Shown here: piece after piece, positions 25,481 to 36,393 of the stretch | Layout of the letters: the number at the start of each line of letters is the position of its first letter | Numbering within the stretch: the stretch's first letter is position 1 | DNA from: Pocillopora verrucosa | Lineage: Eukaryota > Cnidaria > Anthozoa > Scleractinia > Pocilloporidae | Assembly (NCBI RefSeq): GCF_036669915.1 | Contig: NC_089323.1 | Span: forward strand, 19,201,804-19,265,803 | Direction of reading: 5' to 3' | Length of the DNA: 64,000 bases | Program-made: the position numbers and the translations under genes | Notes under the pieces: model-generated | Seen by the model: the letters and a program-made list of their open reading frames with translations, nothing else | What the model was told of the DNA's origin: nothing | The model's database searches: none

Positions 25481-25956
25481 GCTGGTAAGGATATTAGTTA
25501 AAACTAAAGTTATAACGATAAAAACCACGAAATGTTAAATACATGGCAGTAACAGCTGAGCTGTAGCAAAAAGTACACAAAATATAGCAAAACAGTCCTT
25601 ATTACCAACTCTCCTGAAAACAACTAAAAGGAAACTATTATAGTAATTCATGGTTTCAAACAGTAACATGATTTTCTCGACATCTGCTGGTAAAGTAAAC
25701 TATTGCTATCTAACAATACCAAGAAAATTACGGCTAAAAACAACTTAAGATGGGTTAAAAATGGGCTCACTCCTTGAGAAGTAGATGGGGAAATAGGCTC
25801 AGAGAGATTGAAGATATGAAGAATGGAATTAGGCCGCTACCCTTCAGCTTACAACAATGCGGCACTGAGCAACAGGAGAGCGATTAAAAGTTAGGAAAAA
25901 ATAAATGTTCAGATCTGAAAACAAGTTGACACTGACGTTCTTCTTTTTGTCCACAG

Positions 25957-26111
25957 ATCAGGTTGACATAGTCAAAGCAACCAGAAACACTAAAAAGAAA
26001 GTTGATACTAGAAGAGAAATAAGCGTAGAGAAGAAAAACGAACCCGACCTGCTTACTAAAAAACTGAATAATAGCTGTGCTGTGGGGATTGGGTGCGCAT
26101 ATTTGAGTTAA
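25957..26111 (+). CDS. alternative last exon of the CUB gene
   Basis: It follows a clean acceptor (cttctttttgtccacag) in phase 1, the same phase as exon 25416-25480. If the 25184-25327 exon is joined directly to it, the frame continues DQVDIVKATRNTKKKVDTRR and on to TAA at 26109-26111, with AATAAA at 26119. If exon 25416-25484 is included instead, its own stop precedes this exon, which then becomes 3'UTR. Both outcomes give a lysine/arginine-rich C-terminus, and the longer form adds two cysteines. Confidence 0.5.
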
Positions 26112-26124
26112 GGCACTGAATAAA

Positions 26125-27438
26125 GGAACTTATGGCATAAAAATGTTGGACTCTTTGTTGGACTAAAATTGTTGGACTTTTCCCACAATTTATGGTGCTT
26201 TTTTGGTGGGTTTTACGAGATAAATTGAGTTTTCAGTGTAAATTGGCCTCCTATCCATCCTCCTCCGATCAAACGACGAAGGGCTAGCGCTTGACCAGTA
26301 ATCTCTATAAAACTCTTTTTGGTGGCCAATTTATATCACAAATTTTGTAGGTAAAACCAAATTGTTGTCGCTTTCAGCAAGTAAGTGATTCAGTCATTCA
26401 GCAAACTTTTAAATTCATCACGAAAAACCCGAGAAATTCTGACTTTTTCTATCAGGGAGAACTACGGAAACAATTTTGTATCGATCAAGAATTCGATACA
26501 ACTTTCATTCGTTTTAAGGCAAGTCTGCCTATTTTGTATGCACTGAAAAAGAACTTTTATTGTTAGTTAATAACTAAGATATTACCTGAACGCTTCTCTT
26601 TGATTCCCCTTGAACAAATTTCCTATTATCATTGTGTTTTGAATTTCTTGTTGACCACGCGTATGGATGAGTTGAATTGAACTACTGTGCAACCGGGTGC
26701 GGCTTGTGCAGCCGCGTTACTTTTGGCGCGAAATTCTGCTGACCTCACGCGGGCCAACTGAAAGCGGAGCCGCCTACTAAAAGAACTCCTACTGAGACTA
26801 GCTTTCGAGGCTTCATTCTAAACCCCAGACCTCTATACTGATATAAATTTGTGAATTACCCTTTTTGTTCCATTTTTTTTTCTTGAATTTTCTATTATAC
26901 CCTAGCCAACGACCTTAGAGTAACTGATGAGGTCTGAATAAAGCGTATATTTCACCTCGTGCTGTTACGCACACATTTGAAATACTGCGAGATCAATTTC
27001 AATTTGGCTCCCACCAACACTGTACGATGTCGTGTAATAATCACCAGTCAGTCAACAAGTTTTGATTCGTTCCCTTCCTTTTTCGGACATTTGATTTCAA
27101 AATTTCGAATTTCCCGCTGATTGATTTTCATCGTAGATGAATCCAGGTGGTAAATTTTTAAGCTGTGTAACCATTCATGTTTTTTCAAATCTGGTTTTTT
27201 TAAGAGAATCCCCCGCATTAGTTTTTCACTCTTGGTTTTTTCGCAGCGTGTGCATTTTTTCCCGTGATGCCGTTCTTCCTCTACTCCTCTTTACGTGACC
27301 GACCCCTTCCTAAGAAAAATTTAATTATATGAATCAGATAAAAACTCACTGCTGCGTGACTTTTTGTTTACTCTGCGAGTGTGTATCTTGTGATTGAAGA
27401 GTAAACGCCCTGACATTCTTCCCCCGCCTTTAACGAAG
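26125..27438. other. intergenic DNA between the CUB gene and the TGF-beta ligand
   Basis: No exon or clear repeat was found. The last few hundred bases should contain the promoter and 5'UTR of the ligand gene, but I see no strong TATA box or initiator. Confidence 0.45.
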
Positions 27439-29606
27439 ATGAAGGATCCTCGTGTGTTGTTCCTATGCGTCATATTTGCAACTTTTCACTTTGCCATTTC
27501 GCATAAGCGAGAGACAAAGCCAAAGATCCTACATTCTTACATGCTAAAGATATACAACACGCGTGCGCGAGGAAATGAAAATGGTAGCTTTACAATCTTG
27601 CTGCGCCGAAACCAGAAGATTCTTGCTGACTCCATTCGAGGTTTCCAGCTGGAGAAAAGCGGTGAGTACCGTCTGAACACAGTATGAACACATACCTTTC
27701 TTAGTGGGAACATTAAGCTTTCTTAAAGGATCACTAATTCGACTAGATTTATTAAAATTTCAATACTCTAGCTGAAAAGTAAATATACGTAACCGTCGAG
27801 GAATCTCAACCTTTCTTGAGGTGAGGAATTTTTCTCATCAATTTCTAATAAACTTTTTTCAAAAGTACCTCAGCTGTTATTTGTTGTCATTTAGAGATAC
27901 TGAGTAACGTTGAGAGGAACCTTCCATCACGGATAAATTCCACGAGAATGCTGCACTGCGTGTGAAAGCGTAATCCACGTCACGTTCGATGCACTCATAG
28001 TATGCACTGACTTACAAAAGAGACGTAACCAGCGCTGATTAATTAAAAGTAACTGTTAGTTTTCCTTATCCATTTTATACTGAGTAAGGTTAGCATGTGT
28101 AGAATTTATTTTGCATAATAGTGCATTGCTGAAAATTTTAGTGTTTAAAAGGAGCAGATCGTTTGAAACCACCGCCCTCGGCCGGCTGCGATCACGAACG
28201 AGTGTAATTGAAAATCTCCTTTGAAAGATGAAAGTAGAGGTTTTAAATTGACAGGTGCGCATGACTTGCTCAACTACCTTGATCTTATGGTGAATTCTGG
28301 TTTACTGCTTTTATAATTTTTTTCGAAGTTCACTTAAAACAAGACGTGCTCGTTATCCATTTACACCCTCTTTGATGTTTTATTCCGTGATAATTTTGTT
28401 GTGCTAACATTTCTTAGGAACCACGTGGCAAGGGTCTATTGTCGAGATGAAATTTCACATGGGGAACAGTTTCAAGAACGATTTCGTAGTGGAAGCTGAG
28501 CTTGTTATGACCTCCAAACTGTCCACTAGAAATATGAGGCGACGATATAATGTCAGCGTGTACCATGAAAAATCCGCATCGAACATATCGGCGCCAAATA
28601 ATACAAGGCTTTCAGATTCCCGCACTTTTCCAAAGAGGGCAAATGTTGAGTTTGGTCTTAACGTGACACAAGCTGTTAGAATGTGGAGTTCAATTTTGGC
28701 TAGGACTTACACACTATTGGTAGGACTTTGAACTTCATATCTCGATTTTCTGTTGTACACTAATGACGTTCGTTTACCATATTTGCGCCATACTGAGATT
28801 TGCTAAAGTCTTAAATGTCGTTTTATTTTTTCATTTGATTTTTTCTTCTACCAAACAGTTTCGTAAAACAGTATTAACAGAAATGTTGATCCTCTTCCAT
28901 CACATGGCCTTTCTTCACACCTGAAAATCTTTGAGTTTTCCTTTTTTTCTCTCCCCTGTTTAAACAAATGTTCTTTGACACCATAATCTATTCCTTTGTT
29001 CATTTTACTTTCTTATAGGTAAAAATAGAACCACTCGATGACTCTAAAGCTTCTTTAAGTGTGTTGAGATACCTCGATCATGGCCACTTGCATGGACCCT
29101 TCCTTGTACTGTACACACAATCTAAACAGGGACAAAACAATAATGACATCTGGAAGCTGTTGACAATCAATTGGCTTGCACTTTCACCTGTGCTCAATAG
29201 TACCACTGCTCAAAAGGGTTATAGAAATGGCAGTTATACACAACTTTCTGGGAAAAACACCAGGAGATCTCCTAGGAACCCAAGTCTCACTTGCTACAAG
29301 GTCTCATTCTCAGTAAGAATGCAAGACATATACCAAAATATAGTTATACCAAAGACTGCATATATAAACTACTGCGATGGCTATTGTTACTTCCCTATTC
29401 AAAATCACTTAACTCCCACTATGCATGCCATAACATGGGCATTGATTTGGAAAAGGCAAAACCCCACAACAATCACACCCAGAAGACCTATGTGTGTACC
29501 ATCTAAGTTAAGTGCTCAAACTGTAATCCAGAGTGACCCTGATACAGGACAGCCAGTGCAGAAACAGTGGTTGAATTTTTCAGCCTCTGAGTGTGGATGC
29601 CGTTAA
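27439..29606 (+). CDS. divergent TGF-beta superfamily (BMP-like) ligand lacking the inter-chain cysteine
   Basis: Three exons (27439-27661, 28418-28719, 29019-29606) join in frame to 370 residues. The ATG at 27439 gives a signal peptide (MKDPRVLFLCVIFATFHFA). A prodomain follows, then basic residues NTRRSPR, a probable proprotein-convertase site, then a mature domain of about 105 residues. The cystine-knot landmarks are present: first Cys (LTCYKV), YCDGYC (CxGxC), NHLTPTMHAI, MCVPSKL and the terminal ECGCR. The usual CCVP is MCVP here, so the cysteine that normally links the two chains is Met while all six knot cysteines remain. Known relatives without that cysteine (GDF3, GDF9, BMP15, Lefty) act as non-covalent dimers or as antagonists. 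The WxDW-type motif after the first Cys is also lost. AATAAA lies at 29633. Subfamily is unassigned. Confidence 0.85.
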
Positions 29607-30307
29607 ATTTCAACCTGGTGGTACTCATTTTAAATAAACTTTTGAGAAATAAGTTAGGAAGAGTCTAAAACAGAAAGGAAAGGGAGATATTCCTTTACTT
29701 GTCTGGCCTGCTAATAAGTTAACAAGGGTTTTGTGTTTACTCAAACATTCTTTCCTGTTTAATTGTATATAGTGAACTTATTCACTTTTTTGCAACCTTA
29801 GGGATTGATAGGCCACTGTTCATTTGCTGGTACTTTTGCTTAAAGTAGTTCATTTTAGGCTTGAAAATATGTAGTTTATCTGCAAGTTTCAAGCGCATGG
29901 TAGTTAATTTTAGCTCACACTTTGTGTAGAATAACAATAAGCATTAAAAAGTGAGCTCAAGAACTTGAGTTTATAAAAAAACCTATACTGCTGAAGAGTC
30001 CACTGACATTGTTTAATTTTAGAGTTTATAACCTTATATTTTTGTTTTCATCTAGCAGTATAAAATTTTGATACAAAATGGAAAAGCAGTAGCTGTGGTT
30101 TCTATTGCATATAATTGTTCCCACAATTCTTGATGAGAGATCTTAGGCTCATTGACAGTGCATCCTTCACTTACTCTGACTAAAAAAAGAAAGACGGATA
30201 CATTACAAGAAGCAAAGGTAATCCCAAATAACTTTGATGTTCAATTAGAGTTTGTACTATTTTGAAATTGTTTAACTATACAACGCAGTTAGCCCCTGGG
30301 AAAGGAG

Positions 30308-33300
30308 TTATTTGAGACCGGTAGCACCTACAATTGAAAACGCGGCCCAATGTTGAGGACTTCGAGTGTCCTCTTTAGTTTGAAGAGTCTTCATGGACTT
30401 CTGCAACGATACCGCAGCATCACGGGAAGCTTTGTATTCGCGATAGAATGACGTCATCAACTCAGAAGCAGGTTTGTCATCAATCTTCCATAACGTGACA
30501 ATCACGCAAGCTGCACCAGCTGCTAGAAACGCCCGTGACAAGCCTATAAGAAAGTGAGTAATAATTACAGGGTATCTCCATTGAGTACACGGCATCGCTC
30601 AGTAGCTATGCAGAAAATGGAGCCACACCACTGATGGAAATATGGTGACGAGAAACAACAGCGTAGTTCCATTTTCCGCATATAAACTCACACAAAAAAC
30701 TTACCCCCTCTATTCTTAAAACGCTGAGGCCACTTATGGTAGAAGGTAGCCTTGATTGCGTCTTCAAAATTCTGGAAGGCTGAGGAGAATACTACCACAA
30801 ACTTAAGCATAGGCGTAAAAATCCTACAAAAACGTTTTCAACTCACCCAGCATTCCATCGCCTGTCACTTTACCCAGTCCGGATTCGCAACAGCTTAGCA
30901 CAACAAGTTCAGCATTCAGTTCCAAGCCCCTCACTTCCTCAGCTGTGAGAATACCATCACATTCGAGCCCAGACTTTGTAAGTACAATGAGTCCTCTCAT
31001 GCTAAAATCCCCGTGGGAGTCTGAATCATCTATAATAGCGTGCGTCGCAAAATGTAGGACCCTGTACTTTGGCATGGCCTCTATCACCACCGCCTTTTGG
31101 GCCTGAGATCCTATAAGAATTTCAGACATCGGCGATTTAAGAATCTCTTTGATCATGCGTACTTCGTACTCTGCAGAGGGGAGCTGTGGAAGTTCTTCGA
31201 AAGGCATGATGGGGTTTCCAACTGCAAGAAGACTAAGCTCCAGAGGCGTTGTGGTCTTTAAAGAAGTTTCACGAGAGGCGCAAGCTAAATCGAGGAAGTG
31301 GATCGCTGGACTGGTAGAGATTATGAAGTCCTCCATGAAATAGTGACCCCTTGCCTCATTTTGTAAAGCAGCGAAGGGAACTTTGAGCAAAAAATCTTGA
31401 GGTATGAAAGTCACCCTATGAGATTCATCCTTTTTGGGCAGAAATTCCATAATGGGCTCAATAAGAATCTTGTGGAGCTGGCTCAGCATCGGCGTCCAAG
31501 GATCCAATTCTGGGTCACTCTGAGGTTCATTTTTGTGTACCTTTGAATGTGCGCCCAGGGGCTCAGTTTCAACTTCGTAAAAAGGACCTGATGAATTGCC
31601 CACAGAAACGTGATCATCATCTTTCTTAGGGAACTCATGGAGCTGATCTCCATATTTCCCTTCAATGTTGTTGTCACTTTGCATAGAAAAATTAGATTCC
31701 TCACATGAAGGCTTAGAGGCGATACCATGTTTAAGACCTTCTGCGGTAGCCCCAGAGCCGTCATGACTTGTTACTATCAGAGAGGGCTTATCTGCTTCTT
31801 CTTCAAAGGGATTGTCACTTGGTTTTGAAGCTGCCAATATTTCAGATTTAGCTTGGCCAGACTCTAATTGTGTGCACGAGTGCGAGGGCTCTGAACCACT
31901 TAGTGAATGTTGAAGGCTTTCTTCGCTTGTTGCCAAAGGAAATGATTCATTTTCCTCGACTTTAGCGGGATTCTCGCGTTCCATACTTGAGTCATCTTGA
32001 GGATCTTCTACTAGGCATTCAACTATGAGGGGTGACTCGCCAGAAATAACATCAACTTTATCAAAAGTCATCACATTACTTGGCTTTACAGATTCAGTTG
32101 AATGGGCTTCAGTTGAATAGGCAAGCTCCTCCTTACTCGAAACTACGTAAGCTTCTTGACTTTCTGAGCTACAAAGCTCGGTTTTAGAGGCGGTTGGCTT
32201 CTCTGCAACTGTCTCGTTCCAGCTCTCTTGGCTGCCTGTTGACTCGTCAAAGGTTTCGTGTTTAGGTATTGAAGCTTCTTTAGATAACAGTTCTTGTTTT
32301 CTGAGATCCTTAGTTTTGAGCGGAATACCAAAACCCTTCCAACCGGTAATAAAATCGTGTTCAAAACCTCCTAGCGAACTCAAGATGTCCTCGACTTTAA
32401 TTGCCGCAACATGTACCTTAGCCTCCCTGGAAACCTTTTTTTGCTCTCCACATGATCTCAGAATCTTGCTTACTTTTCCCATTTGAGATTCCTGGCCCAT
32501 AGATCGTCTAAGAGACGCTATAAATTCGTCGTTGATCTCAACTTTCGTCTCCAAATCGTGCTGCAAACGAGTCTTGTTGAAATTAAGGCTCCCGGAAGGA
32601 CATAACACCCAGGTGTACACCCATGTGAAATATGCCCCTGATTGGTCAAACTCTTTCGCCACCGAGTAAAACACAAGTGTTGTGGAACGCTTACGGCTGA
32701 TTTCCACAAGATTGTTGAAGGATTCGGCGATAAACTCTTCATTAAGAGTTACCGTTTCTACTCCACTAGAGATATCGCTACAGCCTGATAATCGTTTCCG
32801 AACAATTTCTGCCAATGCTCGTCCTCTGCTTGCATCAGCTAAAACAAGAGCCTCTTTAAACTTCCCCTGCGCGACGAGTATAACTTGTAACAGATTATAT
32901 GCCTCGGCTTGGTTCTTCTCAAAGTTAGACAGTTTCGATTTGTCTTCTCCACCGACCTGTGAGCGGATTCTTTCCAGTGTTTGAAACGCATCGAGAACCG
33001 ACCTCTCGGCTTCCGGTAGCTTTCCCAAAAGGAGGTAATCCATAGCTAACTGATGCTGCATAATGGCTACCCCACCGATATCCATTCGCCTTTCAGCATT
33101 ATCTCTATACTTAACATGGCAATCAATCGCATCTTTAAACTTTTCTAAAGCTCTGTAAACCGTGCCTAAATTTCCCCACGCCATTCCTTCGCGAGCAACA
33201 TTGTCTGCCTTATGCGCACGATCGATGGCGAACTTGAACATCTCTTCGGCTTCTTCATTGTAACCTAGTGCGGTATAAAGTTTGCCAATTTTGTTAAATG

Positions 33301-35010
33301 CCATTCCCATCCTTGCAAAATCACCTACTTCCCCTGCAAGGGAGTATGCAATATACTGATACACCACAGAATCGTCAAACTCTTTGGGGTTATAAAACTT
33401 CAAATATCCAATATTGTTGCATGCAATAGCCAGGCCATGGATGTCTCCTCTGCTCAATGCGAACTTGTAGTGAAATGAGAAGAGTTGCTCTGCATCTTTA
33501 TACCTGGAACGAATGAGTGCCTGAGAGTAAGCGATAACTAGTTTATGTCGATGGAAATAGGGCTGTTAGAGAACACAGAATTAAAAGATAAATTGAATCC
33601 TTTAGCTCCAAAGATTTTTAAAAGCATGTGTCTTCTTTCAAATACCTCACAAAAGTAACAGGATGAAATTTCTGAATTACATACAACCCTTAATACCTTC
33701 CTTCCGATCTGAAAACGTTACCCAGGTCCCCGCAGCAACTGGACACAAGACCAACGTCTCTCACTTCCTCGGCAAGGTCCAGGGCTTCTCGGAGATACTC
33801 TTTAGCTTTGCCCCAGTCTGCCGCAGATCTACAGGCATTGCCGTAATGCTGCAGGAAAAGAGCTCTTGTGTGAGGTTTCAAAGTGGCTTTGAAAACCATC
33901 AGTGGCTTGAAATAGGTGTCTATGGCCTGTTTTAGTTCACCGCGATCGAGCAAACAGATTGCAAGATGTATTTTAGCTAAAGATTCTCTATCAAAATCTT
34001 TCACAGATGAAGCAATGTTCTACGCCTTCCGATAAAACTCCTCGGCCTCGTTTAGTTCTCTAAGAAGGCGATGTATTGTTCCAAGATTGAGAACAGCTTC
34101 AAATAAGAATGGTGCTGTAATACGAAAAAACATGACATCAATTAAAAACCAAAGAATGGCAGAAATAACCAGACAAATTATCACAAATCCTACAATTAAT
34201 ATCATCAATATTTCGAGTCATTTCTTTTGTGAATACAATGACTGGAATATTGTTATCTTCTGTGGACTTTCACTCAGTCGTGTTGAAAATTATCTACCTT
34301 CTCGACTCACTCAACCTGAACTGAGTTATGGCTCTGATTGAAAAGAAGAGTCATTGGGATGCACTGAGTGGGAAACTTTGACCAGTGATCTACTTTTAGA
34401 TCTTTTTTTTTTAAACTCCAACTGAATTCTGTGAAGCTTGTTCATCAAAGCTTCCTTGATAGCTAAAATGTGGAAAGCGTGACCTTTCAAGCTCAGCAGT
34501 CACGAAAGTAAACTAGCGTGACGATCAAAACTACAGAGCAAAGTGCAAAAAATTTTCGACAAGTCATCGTGCTTTCTACTGCTTCCAAAACAATGTTTCA
34601 TTCCAAAAAAAAGAGTCTAACTTACCTAAATCGCTCTCCTTCGCTTTTAGACGAACCAAGTTATCAGATGAGTACTCCTGAGCAGCGTCTTGATACAATT
34701 TCTTTGCTGTCTCAACAGCCACTCTCCAAGGACCTGTTGCGATTTGAACTTTAAATATTTCGTTCATTGCAGCAAATTTCTGTTGCTTGCAATTGCTCAT
34801 GGCTCTCTTTAGTATATATTCCCATAATATTAATGCTGTTGGCAGATCTCTACTCGTGAAATCCTGCGCCATTTCAAATAAACTAAGAAATGGCGTTTCT
34901 TCCGCTTTCACTTTCTCAAAGACATCTTCATCAGCTGACGGCAACTTTTGTCGTAAATTGTCGAGTCCAACTTTAACAAGATCTTGGTGTTCTGGCGCTA
35001 GGTATTCCAT
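30308..35010 (-). pseudogene. TPR-CHAT protein gene, copy 1, with an in-frame TAG
   Basis: Four exons on the minus strand (35010-34626, 34114-33697, 33503-30847, 30543-30308) join in frame over 1,231 codons. Order: N-terminal region, TPR repeats (EEFYRKA, NNIGYLKFYNPKEFDD, GNLGTVYRALEKFKDAIDCH), a Ser/Glu-rich disordered linker of several hundred residues, then a CHAT domain in the last third. The CHAT His lies in LHFATHA (codon 31042-31040) and the Cys in LSCCESG (codon 30889-30887). CHAT is a caspase-like peptidase fold, and TPR-CHAT proteases in bacteria cleave partner proteins in defence systems. One codon is broken: TAG at 34022-34020 (about codon 160), where copy 2 has TGG. Otherwise frame and splice sites are intact, so the decay is recent, or an allele or sequence error is possible. 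Confidence 0.75.
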
Positions 35011-35185
35011 AACAGAGCCGATTGAGTTTTAACGGCGATCAAAGCCAAAAAGGCTGTAAAGATCCTTTCAGAACAGTCAGCGAAAACTATCAAGTTCGCC
35101 GCTCTGTTTAAATGAAGGGAAACTCCCTGGGAATTGTGGGAGGAACAGTTTAAATGAGAGGAGTCTGGAAATAGCTAAATTTTAA

Positions 35186-35302
35186 ACGTGGCTGATGCTA
35201 AAACCGTGAAAGGAACAAATCCACAGTATCTTGTCGAGAAGTAGTTCGCTTACGTGTTTATGACAATAAATACTGGAACGAGCAATATTTTGCACTTTCA
35301 GG
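35186..35302 (+). pseudogene. relic of PRPF38A exon 1
   Basis: This stretch aligns with PRPF38A exon 1 at 45248-45377: gctgatgctaaaaccgtg / tctgatgcgaaaaccgtc, then acaaatccacagtatctt / actaatccacagtatctt, ending at ctttcag/gta in both. The start codon and the next few codons are missing, and a one-base loss after the GAGAA (gagaagtag against gagaaaatag) brings a TAG. No further PRPF38A exons follow. It was carried along when the TPR-CHAT gene and its shared promoter were duplicated. Confidence 0.85.
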
Positions 35303-36393
35303 TATTAAAGTCTTATTATCCCTAATATGACTAGATTTGACTGGGATATAATCAACCCTTTGGTATCCAAATTTGTTGCAGTTTGTTGCATTTATTTAAA
35401 TATAGATGTATGTAAATTGAACAGAAGGGTGTATTTTTATGAATATGACAGTACCGTGATAATATCTGGAAGCACTACAGTGTCGAAACTCTCCCTAAAA
35501 TTAGATCAAACATGAGCTGATATGAGATCAGAAGTTGGTTGATCGAGTTGAGTGCTCGTGGAAACTAATATAAAATGATAATTAAGAGGCCTCAGCCTTG
35601 TGTTACTCGTGTTTAATTTAATCAATTCTTTATGACAAAACTACCTCAAAAATATAAAACGGAGGTGAAGGAAAAGAAGTTAAAAATTCACTGTCAATTT
35701 TGCATTCCTTTATCTGGCTGGCCGGTCAATAAGTTGAAATAAGTATAAAAAGGGTTTTGTGTTTATTGTTTACCACATTCCTTGCTATTCAATAATACAA
35801 AGAAAACTTGTTTGTTTCAAACAGCTTAGAGATAGACGAGTCAACCAAACTTTCATCTGGTGTATGTTACATTACATTTGTTGGTACCTTTTGCCAACTG
35901 TGCTTCGTTTTGCATTTCCTACTTAAACAAATGTTAATAGCAGCCTCCACAATTTTTGTGGCTTAAAAATGTTAACATACGAAATTCAATAACATAGTAG
36001 TTGATTTTAGTGGGATTACTTCAAACTTTGTTTAGATTTAGAGTCAGTATTAGACTGTGAGCAGAAAAACTTCAGTTGAAAAACAAACCAACAACCGGTT
36101 GGAGAGTCCACTGACATTGTATAATTTTAGAATTAACTGAATATTGTTGTTATTATCTGGTAGTATGTAAAATTTTGTTGCAAAATGAGAAAGCTGTAGC
36201 TGTGGTTTCTATCGCTCATAGCTGTTCCCAAAACTTTTGGTAACAAATCTTAGGCTCATTAACACACCCTGTGCTAAAAGTGAATAAAAAAATTTGGAGG
36301 ATGACGTATCCTGAATGACTATCGATGCTCATTTAAAGTTTGCACTATTTTGAAATATTAACTGAACAAAGCATTTGGCTCGTTGGAAAAGAG
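35303..36393. other. junction region between the two TPR-CHAT units
   Basis: The left part continues the homology with PRPF38A intron 1 for a short way. The right part (from about 35.70 kb) is the 3' flank of TPR-CHAT copy 2, homologous to 29.68-30.30 kb. No gene is seen, and the breakpoint lies between about 35.5 and 35.7 kb. Confidence 0.5.
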
